Under the pieces are notes generated by a model that worked only from the letters and a program-made list of their open reading frames with translations, did no database searches and was not told where the DNA came from. A stretch of DNA of 64,000 nucleotides from Dipteris shenzhenensis (taxonomy: Eukaryota; Polypodiophyta; Polypodiopsida; Gleicheniales): assembly GCA_047967505.1 (NCBI GenBank), contig CM106538.1; one strand, given 5' to 3'. Below, piece after piece: positions 33,071 through 44,971 of this stretch. Position 1 is the first letter of the stretch. Each line of letters begins with the position of its first letter. Made by a program: the position numbers and the translations under genes.

Positions 33071-33660
33071 AATAGGCTAGAGGACAAAAGAAATTTGTCC
33101 AGAATGTTTCACAATGGAGGGAGAGGGCACTTGGATCATAGAAGTGGAGCAGATAGGCAAACCTGTAATACCCCAAGGATAAGAGAAATTCACCCACAAG
33201 GGCCCACAAAGCCTTAAATGAGATTTGGGGCTGATTTAGGGTGGGCGCACATGGGAGGGTGGTCAAGCATGGGTTAAGGGCGGGAGGATGGTATGGGTGG
33301 TCCCCAATGTAAGAGGAATATCCAATAAGGGCTCTCTATATGCCTGCCATCCCTCCACCTGAACATACCATCGCCCCACACAAAGGAGCACTCTCATTGG
33401 TATACCTCAAATCCCTCTCTAATCCCTTAAAATTAGGAAACACTAATTGGAGGCCCTTTTGAGACCCCATTTCTCCCCTAATGCAAGCCTTCAGTGTTCT
33501 AATTTCCCCTACTGTGAATTCCCGAGAGCGTTTCTATTATGTATATTTGAGCATTATCAGAGCTTTTCCTTAACGCCATTATAGGCTTATAGGATTTTGT
33601 ATATGTTGTTGCAAAGTTGTGTGCAAAGATTTGGAAGCGGGCATTACTGCACAAGACCTA

Positions 33661-33900
33661 ACATGGAAATTGATGATGCAATAGGAACTTAGGGCAAGAG
33701 AGTAAAAGAGGAAGTGGCTATGCACCTACATAGGGTCACCAAGGGGCTTGAACAAGTCGAGGGCACTGAGGGAGGAGATAACATGGAAATTGATGATGCA
33801 ATAGGAACTTAGGGCAAGAGAGTCGAAGAGGAAGTGGCTATGCACCTACATAGGGTCACCAAGGGGCTTGAACAAGTTGAGGGCACTGAGGGAGGAGATA
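33661..33900. repeat. Recent 120-bp tandem duplication
   Basis: 33661-33780 and 33781-33900 are the same length and differ at only three positions by eye, so this is one of the youngest duplications in the window. Confidence 0.97.
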
Positions 33901-36900
33901 AGCAAGCAATGCGAGCGAGAGGAGCACAAGTCCAAGTGCAAGATGGCCAGCTCTGCAATTCGGGGGGGAGGCATAGACTGTGGAGAGTGGCTCAAGTTGG
34001 ATGTACACCTGATGTAGATGAAGTAAGCACAGCATCTTTTGGACTTCACGGCATCGCTTGGGACATCCAAGAATTCGACAATGTAATGGCATTTTTCTTA
34101 AAATTCCCCACATAATGGAAAACTTGTGAGTCTAACGACTCATGTCTACATTGTGTATATGTAAGTGATTCTCTCCCTCTCCCTCCTTCTCTCTTGCTCT
34201 TTCTCCCTCTTTATTTAGTCGACTTACATGTTTTTGTAAAATTGTTGTACTTGGAAAGGCACATGCTATGCCGTCACCATCAATAGGACCCATATAACCT
34301 CTGCCAACCTCTACCTATGGTACATGCTCTTCTCACGATTGGTTGCTCCCTCTCAACCTCAACCAGCTAAAATGATGTTACTTGACGAACCCACTAGATA
34401 TCATAGGACTCCTACTACAATGGGTGTGCAAGGTCAAATCGCTTCTCCACCAAATGTTTGATTTCCTCAGCGTACTGCTTTCCTCATCTATCGGCGGCTC
34501 CTTAGAAATTTCTTGAGGGTGCCCCTAAATGCTAAGTACCAAACTCTAAAGCAATGGTTTATGGATGGTACACCCAATCAAAGTACTCACATTAGCCAAA
34601 AATGAGGAGCATATGCTAAGTACTAAACTCTAAAGCAATGGTATATGGATGGCACAGCTAGCCACAATGCTCACATTTGTTAATCTCATATAACAAAAAA
34701 TGAGGAGCATTTGTCAATCTCATATAGTCACCTAGAAGTTGGAAAAACTTTTAACTCCATCATAAGCTTTCAAGTGACATGACCTCCATATGCTGGTATC
34801 ACAGAATATAAGGGCATATCTCCACATTTATAATGCAAAATGAAAAAGAAAATTGCAATCTCCAACCTTGTGATGATCCTCAATGTTGCAAACCTTCAAC
34901 ATCATCATAGCATGGAACCATCTGATGTCCACCTTGCCTTAATCAGCACAAAACTTCCTTCTTGCCATCTTTTTGTAGGTGTTTTAATCTTTTGGATCCC
35001 TTGTTTTGAACCCCTCACAAGGGGCTGGCAAAAAACCCACTTGTTCCAAAATCAAAAGAACTTTACCACATGTTCATCAACAAGCCCACTAAATGCATTT
35101 TTACTTTGAGGTGTCCACTATAAGAGGCCAACAATTCCCTTCAATGTCCCTTTAACTCAACTAGGTGAAAACCCTTTGATATGCAAAAGCATATCTCCAC
35201 AATGCATGCCTTTAAGTCATCCACTAGATGCATTAGTTGAGATAAACCTAATGTAGGCTTTAAATGACTGATCCCCTTGACAAAATAGCACAATTGATAA
35301 CAACCTAGATGATCCAGCAAAATGTCCAAACTCACCATATTTATTACATCTTGTGTTTATGTCAACCTTGTTATTGAGACACATCCAAGGATCCATCATA
35401 AAAATGAGATCATTTTGAAATAGAATCGATTAGGGCTAGCATCCTACTTGGCTCAGCCACATAGGATGATTAAAAATATAGTACACTTTGCTAAATAAAC
35501 CATCATATTAAGCAAGAAGAGCTCATTTTCAGGACACAACAAAGGAAATGCTAAGCAAGCACCAAGTTCATTGCAGAGAGATATGTAGAATGAGAAAGAA
35601 CTTCTAGTCAGGTGTACCCAAGGGATGGCCAGTACAACACATCTAGAATGCATAACTAATCGGTAGATATACCACTTCTCCACCCTTGTATTACTCTTCT
35701 CATTCTGTTTGATTACTTGAACATTTAGATTTAGCATCTTCTTTGCAAGCAACTGACACCAACAGTACCATCAAACCTCCACAGAGAGCGCATTGATGGA
35801 TATTGGTGTAAGCTTGACCAAAGAGCTCTATCTCCAAAGGGACCATATCTGATTTCAAGCTTGCAAAGCTTCTCATTCACATACTGCATGCCAAAATCAC
35901 TATCTTCAGTGAAAGCTCTTCCCGTACACACAAATTTATTCAAACACTCTATCTATAAGCAAGCCATAAACTAATAGCCATTGCAAATTCTTGCAATTCC
36001 CCTACTTGTATTCAAACGCTGTATCTGTAAGCAAGCCAGAAACTGATAGCCATTTCAAATTCTTGCAATTCCCCCACAAGCGGGAGTTAGAGATGGAAAT
36101 GAGTGAATTTGGGGCAGTTCTTTGCAACGACTTCACAAGCAGGCCCTCCCTATTATTTCTTCAAGATGTTGTGTATTTCTTCCATACCCTCATCTTCAAG
36201 GTGTGATTTATAGAGTTCTTCCATCTCTTTTCTAGCTTGCTTTATCGGAGGTTTCCCTTCTTGTTTTATTTTTCAAGCACGCATTCCGAGTCATCTCTTT
36301 TCTTACAAGAGCTTTCCCTCTTCCATAACTTAGGCCCTACTAATCCCATTGATTGTGAAAATGCCATCGATGAAAGCATTGAGGGACCTGTAGACTTCTT
36401 CTGCAGTGTGTAGAGCAAATTTCACAAACCTTGACTACAATCTTACTATTGCAAAAGGACCCGATTGTTGAAATCAATTACTACCTTATTAGAACTGAAT
36501 CCAATCATAGCCGATTGTGACTGGGAAGATCTGATGTACTAGAAAATTGGATTGTACATCAAAAGAGTGAGAGACAAAAGAAATAGGGAGATTACAACCT
36601 TCTGGACCTCTAGTCCATTTACCAAGCATCCGCATGGCCTACACGTAGCGGGGCTAAGATCTACGTGGCATTAGCGGCTTAGATCTATGTGGTGGTCCTT
36701 GTCACGATAGCATGTATAACCATTCCCATTCACATAGCCACATTCAAATCGTCTATTCATCAACTAGATCTTACATAGCTAAATGTTTTTGCTTGCATGT
36801 GTTGTTGGTGTGCTATTGCATACAATTAATTTTAGAGAGGTCTATCCTATGAAAAGGTGCAAATAGTGCAAGAGACTCATCTTATTGTCCCCCTTAAGGA

Positions 36901-38299
36901 TGCAAAAGGGAAAATCTTGAATTTTTGGTTTTTTGATTTTTAAATTACTTTTGATTGGTTGTGGCATGGGATTCCTTGTTCCACATCCCAACTTACCATT
37001 TTGCCTCACTATTTTTTCTCCCTTCCACTCGCAACTTGCTATTTCACCCATAGGGCATGCCATTTGAATGAAAAAAGTCATTCACCTTGTTATAAGACAT
37101 GATTTGCCCCTTATTTAGCTCACTTAGTTGCATTGATGTTGCTCAATGTAGAAGATCCGTACATCAATTACCACGACAAATTCAAATGTATAACAATTGC
37201 GCCAAAAGACAAATAATTGTGCTAACCAAAAGAAAGTTAGGAGAGCAAGCACATGAGGAGAATGTGTTCTTGGTTGTACTCTACCATCCTTAGGCATATT
37301 GGAGCGGTGACACCATTATAAGGTGCGAGTTTAGCTTAATATTATAAGGTGCAAGATTGGACCCCCCTTTATTGCATTGGCACCTTCTCCTCCTCTCTCT
37401 CGATAGCTGAGGAACTTGTGGCACAAATAGACTTGGAATGTATAGGAAAGACTGCTGTAGAGCCTAGGAGATCCATTGTACATAATAGAGATCCAAGTCT
37501 GAGAGTCAAGAGATCAAGATAAGAGGATAGAGATTGACCTACCCATATCAAACTTAGATAGTAAGACCCATTTTACGATTGCACGGCATGGATAGAATGA
37601 AATATGACACGTTGTCAAGGTCCTTGTTTTGTGGACTCTCATACAATAACTAGACTTATTGTGTATGTCAAGTGGCACTGTGGGGCACTTCACATCAATC
37701 CTTGGATGAAGGAAGTAGTGGATGGCTAATTGTCTTGAGAGCAAGATGGCCTAAATTTGCTAGAAGTATGACTAGCCTTAATCGAGTTTGACAAGCAAAT
37801 CCTAGCACTATAACATTCTACATTTCATGTTTATCACTTTATGTTTGTTCTATTTAGACTATACATAATGCTTGTACTTTTATTTGCATGACTATAAGCA
37901 GCATATACTTGTTGATTTTGATGATTGAGATAGTCTTCACTAATGTGTTCTCATTGCCATGTAGGTCTCTGCTCAAATACAAGCAATAGCATATAGCAAT
38001 AGAACGAGCATATGAGCAACCCTTTAAAGGTGACATTTTTGCAACTAAAGTAGCACAAAAAGTTGAACAAAAAAGAGAAAGCAGCTCGTCTCATTTTCAA
38101 ACTTATGAAAAAATCTCTCATCCATTGGCTACTACTCAGATTAATGATTGTTAAATTTGGAACATAGCTCGAGATCGCTCAGATCGGTTAGATATCTCAA
38201 CTGAGAGTGTAATTTGCAGTGACTATTGAAAATCTTGGTATGATCGATTATGCATCGTGTAAACTGATTTTGATAGTAGCTGGTGGAACTATAACGTAG
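33901..38299. other. Intergenic, no gene seen
   Basis: Scanned on both strands without finding a supported gene. Minor features are a repeated TGCTAAGTACYAAACTCTAA at about 34530 and 34614, and the tandem duplication at 35938-36077. Many short frames exist but none carries a domain or signal peptide I trust. Confidence 0.5.
35938..36077. repeat. Tandem duplication, period 71 bp
   Basis: ATTCAAACACTCTATCT at 35938 and ATTCAAACGCTGTATCT at 36009 begin two copies that stay aligned through TTCTTGCAATTCCCC. Confidence 0.85.
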
Positions 38300-38636
38300 T
38301 TGGTGGGAAAATTAAGAGTCAGGGAGGGGTCCAAAATGGCTGACAATTTGTATTGGGCACCCATATCTGCAACTGATATTTTCAAAGACAAACTTAACTG
38401 TGCTTTAGCTGAGTTATCCAAGAGAGCCTTAGCTTCTACCCATTTGGTAGCATTATCAGTAGTAGCAACCACAATATACTTATTTTGTGTAAAGTAAGCA
38501 GGCTTGAAAGGACCAACAAAGTCCAATCCCCATCTTTCAAAAGCTTCCCAAGGATAAGTGGGTTGGAATGGCATTGATTGATTTGGCAAAAGACGGCTGG
38601 TACATTGGCATAGATTACATTGCATACACTTGGTTG
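38300..38636 (-). pseudogene. Ty3-gypsy integrase core fragment (downstream part)
   Basis: On the minus strand from the copia B boundary the frame reads a CNLCQ zinc-knuckle end, then [12 protein letters not shown] and [20 protein letters not shown], which are standard gypsy integrase core phrases. Beyond about 38400 it degenerates. The upstream half of the same integrase lies at 42804-43080, so copia element B has split it. Confidence 0.75.
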
Positions 38637-38823
38637 TGTGAGGGAAAGAGAGGGGGTGGAACGTTAGGAGAGGGAGACACAAGAAGTGTGGGTGTGTAAA
38701 AGTGTTGAGCCACACCACAAACTCAAGAGTTTTATTAGGATTAGGGATTCATCCTATGACTGTCTTAAGACAGTCATAGGGGTCATAACTTTTAAAGGGT
38801 GGCAATGTGCCTTTACCCCAACA
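38637..38823 (-). repeat. 3' LTR of copia element B (187 bp)
   Basis: Nearly identical to 42632-42803 but 15 bp longer. The extra bases create a perfect 22-bp palindrome at about 38755-38776 (ATGACTGTCTTAAGACAGTC plus AT). Confidence 0.9.
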
Positions 38824-38836
38824 ACCTCCCACCTAA
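38824..38836 (-). promoter_or_regulatory. Polypurine tract of copia element B
   Basis: On the minus strand AGGTGGGAGGT lies directly before the 3' LTR, the expected primer for plus-strand DNA synthesis. Confidence 0.7.
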
Positions 38837-38888
38837 AGGCCAATGTGCCTAAAGGGGAGAAAAGAATAAAAATTACAGCAATATACAG

Positions 38889-41124
38889 TTACTGTATACA
38901 AGACCATAAAATAAGAATGGTCTCATCTAATCCCATGATGTGGCGACAATGTGTAAACCGCTCTATAGGCAAGCTCTTAGTGAGCAAATCTGTAGGATTA
39001 TCATTAGTATGCACCTTCACAAGCTCAAGCCGCTTGTCTTCCAGTACCTCCCTGATGAAATGGTATTTCACATCTATGTGCTTGGTCTTCTGATGAAAGA
39101 CCGGATTCTTTGCCAACATGATAGCACTCTGACTATCACAATGCAAGACTAGCATATCTCCTGTAATGCCCAAATCTCCCACCAGCCGAGTAAGCCATAT
39201 TGCTTCCTTGCAAGCCTCAGTGGCTGCAACATATTCAGCTTCAGTGGTTGACAGTGCAATGCATTTCTGCAACTGAGACACCCATGATATAGCACCTCCT
39301 GCAAATGTGAAAATATAACCGGTAGTAGACTTCCAGTTATCTGCATTCCTTGCATAGTCTGAATCTGTAAAACCATGCACCAATGCATCCTGCCTACCAT
39401 AGCATATGCACAAGTCTTTGGTACCCTTGAGATACCTCAAGACACCTTTCACTGCTTCCTAGTGCCGCTTGCCTGGATCTGCCATATACCTGCTGATGAC
39501 TCCCACCGCAAAAGCAATATCCGGACGAGTGGCAACCATGGCATACATCAAAGAACCAACTGCAGATGCATACGGAACCTTGGCCATCTTAGCCTTATCA
39601 TCATCTGATCTGGGGCTGTCCTTACTACTGAGTTTTAAATGAGGAGGCAACGGGGTACTAATAGACTTCCCCCCCTCCATTTTAAACCTCTGCAGTACTT
39701 TGTCAATGTACTCCTTCTGTGACAGAAACAAAAGTCCTTTAGACCTATCATGAGTAATCCGCATACCTAGTATGTGATTTGCATCACCCAAGTCTTTTAT
39801 GTCAAAAGACTTATGTAGTTGCTTCTTCAAAGCAATGATCTCCTGCTGAGATTTGCTAGCAATCAGCATGTCATCCACATATAGAATGAGTAGCATCAAA
39901 CTGCCATCCTTTGCCCGTTTGGTGTATAAGCAGTGATCGGTCTCACACCTATGATACCCTTGGGAGTGCATGAAGGCATCAAATTTCTTGTACCATTCCC
40001 TTGGTGCCTGCTTGAGTCCATACAAGCTCCTCTTGAGCTTACACACAAGCTGCTCTTTCCCTTTAACAGCATATCCCTCTGGCTGACTCATGTAGATCTC
40101 ATCATGGAGATCTCCATGAAGAAAAGCAGTCTTCACATCCATCTGACATAAATCCATGTCCTCATGAGCAACAAGAGCTAACACTACTCTCAAAGTAGTC
40201 ATCTTGACTACAGGGGAAAAGATCTCATCAAAGTCAATGCCCTTCTCCTGCTTAAATCCCTTGGCAACTAATCTAGCCTTATACCTCAGTAAAGCATTTG
40301 AATCCACTTTGACTTTGTAAACCCACTTGCATGGCAAAACCTTTCTCCCTGCAGGTAGCTGCACCAAGTCCCATGTATCATTTTGAAGTAGGGAGTCCAT
40401 TTCTGACTGCATGGCTTTCTCCCACTTCCTTTTCTCTGTTCTTCCCATAGCTTCCTTGAAGCTGGAAGGCTCACCACAATCTGTCAGCATGATAAAATCA
40501 GCCACATTATTGGCTCCTGGAACAAACCTGTCAGGAGGCCGTTGTACGCGGGTGCTCCTCCTATTAAAATGTTCCGTAATAGGCTGCTGTCTAGCCTGTT
40601 CGTCATGCATGATGGGTGGCTGTACCACCATATTTGGCTGTTCTACAGCGCCATTTGCTGGCATATCCAGCATCATTGGCAAAATTTTCTGGCTGATTTT
40701 CAGCCTGTATACCATCTTGAACAGGGTTATTTATAGCAGCCTACTGCTGCATATTAATGGTTATTCTTTGCTGTTCGAAATCATCATAAACAACCCTCCT
40801 GTATTCCACAGATTGCACGGGTTCTTTGTGTACACTATCCTCTTTAAAGATGACGTCATTGCTGCGTATAATCTTCCATTTGACAGGATCCCATAACCTG
40901 TACCTCATTTCACCTTCATCACCGTAACCCATGAAGATGCATCTGAAAGACTTTGGCTCCAGTTTGGTGTGCAGTTCTTTGCGTACATGAGCAAAGCACT
41001 CGCAGCCAAACACACGTAAGTGCTTATATGAAGGTGGCTTGCCAGACCACACCTCCTCTGGCACTTCAAAGCCAAGAGCACTCACAATAGTGCTATTTTT
41101 TACTGTCAAAAAATCTGGCAGCAA
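38889..41124 (-). pseudogene. Copia element B pol: integrase C-terminus, RT and RNase H
   Basis: In order on the minus strand: integrase tail (41124-40741: GFEVPEEVWSGKPPSYKHLR, then FGCECFAHV), a frame change near 40720-40740, then RT (about 40470-39500) with WKWV-type entry CKWVYKVKVD, QMDVKTAFLHGDL, SLYGLKQAPREWYKKFD and the YVDD box, then RNase H (39452-38889) with ALSTTEAEYVAA, HCDSQSA and a TKHIDVKYHFIRE end. A TAG at 39459-39461 replaces a codon where Trp is usual. Otherwise RT and RNase H look intact, so decay is recent compared with the 5' deletion. The motifs fit the Tork/Tnt1 lineage. Confidence 0.85.
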
Positions 41125-42616
41125 AACAGAAAATTTTCCCTCCAGTCACTGTACCTTCTGACACCCTGTACCGTGCTCAAATAGGCATAAAACAATAACT
41201 ACAGAATGCTGCAGCTGTTCCACAAGTGCTTTATCAGTGCATCATCATCTGACGAAGCACAAAACACTGCTGTCCTGGACACTTCTCCCACCTCAGATGA
41301 GGTATTGCACTGATTTTATATGCATAAACCACTTGTCATACACTGTTTTGTCCACTGAAAAAAGGCTCCAAACACCTCAGCCTGTCACAAAACTTGCAAC
41401 AAAGTATGGGACAAATCCCAACCAATCACCCTTCTGCCAACGGGATAAAAGGCATCTGAAGTTCTCAAACAGTAACTCAAGTGCTCACAAGCAAAATCTG
41501 GGCAAAAGCCCCTTGATTTGACACCTGTACCAAGTGAAAAACACCTCAACACTGAGGTAGCATACAAAATACAGCGCTCTCCTGGCACTTTCACCTGACA
41601 AAGTAATGCATAAACTGCCTGTGTGCACAGTGGCAACACAGATCCCAACGTACAAACACCGAAAAGAAGATCTTTTGAGCACTGTCAACGATGGACAGTT
41701 AGGGACCGAGTAAACTCGATGCACCCTGGCCAAGCGTGGCTCAACTGAGATTTTCAAAGTGTCGTACACAGAATGTGATCTGCAAAGAAATGTCACTGAT
41801 ACACTGCGGAAAACGAGACCAATGTGGGCACCCTGGTTCCACACTGCCTCAAGGCATACACTGCATACACTTCCAGGCAAAAGCCTATGAAATTGTCACC
41901 CGAAAACTGAGATTTACACACAGTGTAAGCATAAAAGCCCTCTGCTGAATCAAGGCATCTGACCTTCCCGAAAAAATAACTGTGCAACCACCACACACTG
42001 TGGCACTAGTCACCTCAAGCATGAGGGACACGAGTGTACTTGATGTACCTCAAACACACAGTTTTAAAATTGAAAAAATTCAAAAATGCATCAAGAAAAA
42101 AAACCTCGTTGTACTTCTGTACCTGTGTGTACTTGCAAGTACCACGCAAAAGGGCAGAGTGCTCTCACTCTTTTCCTTCTTCCCCAAAAATAAATCTGTG
42201 CCTGCTGTACCTTCTGTACCTGCTGTACCCTGTACCTGTGAGGGCACAGATCCCAAAAAAAAAATTTCAAAATTTCTGTACCTGCGAGGGCACGGCGTCC
42301 GTACAGCCGTGTCCGTACAATCGGTACGACTGGCTGTCGCGGCGTCCATACAGTCGCATCCGTATAGCCGGTACGGCTGGCTGCAGCCACTGGCTTCGGT
42401 TGCTTGGCTGGCTACGGTCGCCTTGTAGCTGGTAGTAGCTAGCAGCAGCTAGCTGCTTGCGCAAAAGCTGCGCGCAGCTGCTCCTGCGCGCGCTGCGCGG
42501 GCGCTGGCTGTGCCCTGCTCGCACGGCCCTGCTCGCACGCTGCTGCCCTGCTCGTTGCTGAGGGCACGAGGCCCGAGGGGAGAGGGAGGGGTAGACCGGA
42601 GTGAGAGGGAGAGGAA
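41125..42616. other. Non-coding filler in copia element B in place of gag-protease-integrase
   Basis: Homology to integrase stops at about 41080. The rest has no gag or protease motif. 42110-42250 repeats CTGTACCTG words, 42290-42400 repeats CGTCCGTACAGCCG-like words, and 42430-42520 is GC-rich with AGCTGC words. This may be a long untranslated leader, captured sequence, or the product of recombination with another element. Confidence 0.55.
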
Positions 42617-42629
42617 GGCTGTGATACCA
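42617..42629 (-). promoter_or_regulatory. Primer-binding site of copia element B
   Basis: The minus strand reads TGGTATCACAGCC two bases inside the 5' LTR, close to the usual complement of the tRNA-iMet 3' end. Confidence 0.8.
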
Positions 42630-42631
42630 CT

Positions 42632-42803
42632 TGTGAGGGAAAGAGAGGGGGTGGAACGTTAGGAGAGGGAGACACAAGAAGTGTGGGTGTGTAAAAGTGT
42701 TGAGCCACACCACAAACTCAAGAGTTTTATTAGGATTAGGGATTCACCCTATGATTGTGGGGTCATAACTTTTAAAGGGTGGCAATGTGCCTTTACCCCA
42801 ACA
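42632..42803 (-). repeat. 5' LTR of copia element B (172 bp)
   Basis: Direct copy of 38637-38823 apart from a 15-bp length difference and a few substitutions by eye. Confidence 0.9.
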
Positions 42804-43080
42804 GATTGGAGAATCCTTGAATAATGTCCCCACCATAGTCCTACCTAGAGGACCTTTTGAGCTATTAATTCTCCCTGTAAGTGTCCAGTAGATGGGCCCA
42901 AGTGAGCTTCTTGAAAGACTATAGCACATTCATGTGGTAAAACCCATCGACACAGAACAGCATCTGCACATTGATTATAAAGATGCCCACCAATTAAGGT
43001 GAATTTCCAAGTCTTCAAGGACAATTTCTGTGCTTCACTATATCTTTAAAAAATTACCAGTAGTATAGATGAACCAAGGT
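42804..43080 (-). pseudogene. Ty3-gypsy integrase zinc-binding fragment (upstream part)
   Basis: The minus strand reads SEAQKLSLKTWKFTLIGGHL, then a C-x-R segment, EAHLGPSTGHLQGE and GLWWGHYSR, the typical linker and H-x-H start of gypsy integrase. A TAG near 42857 breaks it. It continues across copia element B at 38636. Confidence 0.7.
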
Positions 43081-44076
43081 AGAGCCTCTTGTGCCTCATT
43101 GTGGATCCACTTGAAGAACCAAAGCATTGATTGCTTGAGTGTAGGAGCAGGAAAGAAATCATCAATGTTGTGCATGAGGAACCATAAAGCATGGTCCAAG
43201 CATAGTATATTGGAGTTCTTGCATTCCTCTTTCTGCTTCACCTTGTCACAAGCACACTTGACATATGGCCTGTGGACATTCCACAACTGAGACAGATAAG
43301 CTGAGTCCTTCTTACCTTTGGTGCTGATGATGTTTTTGGCTCCAATGATCATCCCAAACAGGCATAGACAACGATGAGGCTCAAAAGAATTCATGGAAAA
43401 AGGGCAGGTTAAACTCATGGTCTCAAACAAGCTTGAAGAGTTTTCCTTGGTTATTTGCATAAGCCCAAGCTTTGAAGCTTCCTTATCCTTGTCATTGAGC
43501 AATAAGAGTATTAATTCCTCATTGACTGAAGCCATCAGAGACATATTTCCATATGCCCAAACTCTATGGGAAGCTTCTATGAGCATATCCAACAACCTAG
43601 GAGGGATGAAAGGATCCATGTACATATCAAAGAGTTTTTTAGCTCTTACCTGAGGTGTATTGAGCTTAGAAATCAGCACCTGGGCCTCTTGTTTTGTAAG
43701 GGAAGGAGGGATCAATGCACTCCCTGAGGAAGGGGAGAAATCATTAGAAGAAGATCCTGAGATGCATGGTAGATGCTTTTGTCTAATCAATGGATCATTG
43801 TTGAGTTTGCCTCCATAAATATCATAGAAACGACCCATAATAGCTGGGGAATTTTCACTCCATTCCTTCTGCACCTGAGTATCTTCCTTTATGATCCCTT
43901 CAAGGCCACGAATAAAAGCATGTACTCGAGAGATAGCCTCATGAATATCCTTCAGAGTGAGAATGTAAAGTTTGAACCAAGTAGGAATATCTAACTGTAG
44001 GAGAAGAGTTCGTTCTGAATTTTCATTCGCATCCAAGATAGATTTATCATGTTCAATGATGACCCGATGAAATCCC
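43038..44076 (-). pseudogene. Long unrecognised ORF interrupted by copia element A
   Basis: The frame is open from the left edge of element A (44076) to the stop at 43038, about 346 residues. It includes a hydrophilic helical start (HRVIIEHDKSILDANENSER), a Pro/Ser linker near the middle, and a Cys-rich segment (C-x-C, C, then LCLDHALWFLMHN). It continues in frame on the other side of element A (49643-49710). I recognise no domain. Its last dozen codons may already be gypsy-derived. It is unusually long and open for decayed sequence, so it was either coding recently or belongs to an uncharacterised element. Confidence 0.4.
44072..44076 (+). other. Left target-site duplication of copia element A
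   Basis: ATCCC, repeated exactly at 49638-49642. Confidence 0.9.
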
Positions 44077-44428
44077 TGTTGAGATATCGAGCTCCACTCG
44101 CGATATGCCAGGGTGACTGTTGTGCATTTATGTCACCGACTTGTTAGCTGGAGATGCGGTTGGTACACCGCCCACGAATAATAGCTGGATGATAGCCATC
44201 CTTATCTACACTAGTTCGTGGCTCAGTTAGTATGCCACCTTAGTTAGTTGAGTTTGGTTTGAGACCCACATATAGGGTTCTTCTATTTCTTTGTACTAGA
44301 GTTCTTTTGGCTTACACAACTAAGAAGAGGAAAACTGTTTTCAGCCTCCACCTTTGTGTGTATTCCCCCATTGTGCATGTGAGAAAGCCGCAAGTGAGAC
44401 TCCTTCCCTCTCTCCCACAATCTTCACA
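44077..44428 (+). repeat. 5' LTR of copia element A (352 bp)
   Basis: Same length as the 3' LTR. A CATATAGGG segment at about 44271 is the best TATA-like candidate; the R/U5 end is CT-rich (CCTTCCCTCTCTCCC). Confidence 0.95.
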
Positions 44429-44441
44429 TGGTATCAGAGCC
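44429..44441 (+). promoter_or_regulatory. Primer-binding site of copia element A
   Basis: TGGTATCAGAGCC immediately follows the 5' LTR and matches the complement of the initiator tRNA-Met 3' end used by most plant copia elements. Confidence 0.93.
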
Positions 44442-44971
44442 TTGTTCGTGGTAAGGAGCTCAAGAAAGCAAGCCAAGTTCATGGTGTCTTGGTAAGAAGA
44501 CCAGTGTTGCTTTCCTATTTCGAGTTTGGGAGCAAATCTCTGCAGGTAGCACAACCAGAAGTGCAAGAGTGGACTGTCTCAGATTGAGACGCCCTTCGCA
44601 GTGTGGCAAGAGGCGCAGTATATGCTGCGGGTGTAGGCAAAGCCCTCAGTGACGTTATTTTTCTGATTCGAGGTCATTTCGGGGCCCGTTTTGGAGGCGG
44701 AAGTTCTCCGCAGGCACTCAGAAAAAGGCCTTGTTTTTGCTGTGCGACCACTATTCTGCGGGTCAGTGAAAAGTTGCCACAGAAATTGCATTGTATGCCT
44801 TTGTGCAGAGATATTGGGAGTTGCAGATTCATGCTTGTTGCCTGTTGATGCAAAATCGTCACTAGGAAGTGGCTGCGTGGTGAAATACCACTTTGTTAGT
44901 TTTGCAGTTCTGCCCGTGTGAGGCAAAAGCTGTGTTTTTTGCAGTGACAGAATATTTTGCAGCATTCTGTA

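Larger units (their letters stand above)
38637..42803 (-). mobile_element. Ty1-copia element B, Tork/Tnt1-like, deleted 5' half
   Basis: The element is 4167 bp on the minus strand, bounded by direct LTRs (38637-38823 and 42632-42803) that begin TGTTGGGG and end CCCTCACA on that strand. A tRNA-iMet-type primer-binding site and a polypurine tract are in place. Flanking pentamers are GGTTG (38632-38636) and GATTG (42804-42808), a target duplication with one change. Gag, protease and most of integrase are missing and replaced by about 1.5 kb of non-coding sequence. It is inserted in a gypsy integrase. Confidence 0.87.
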
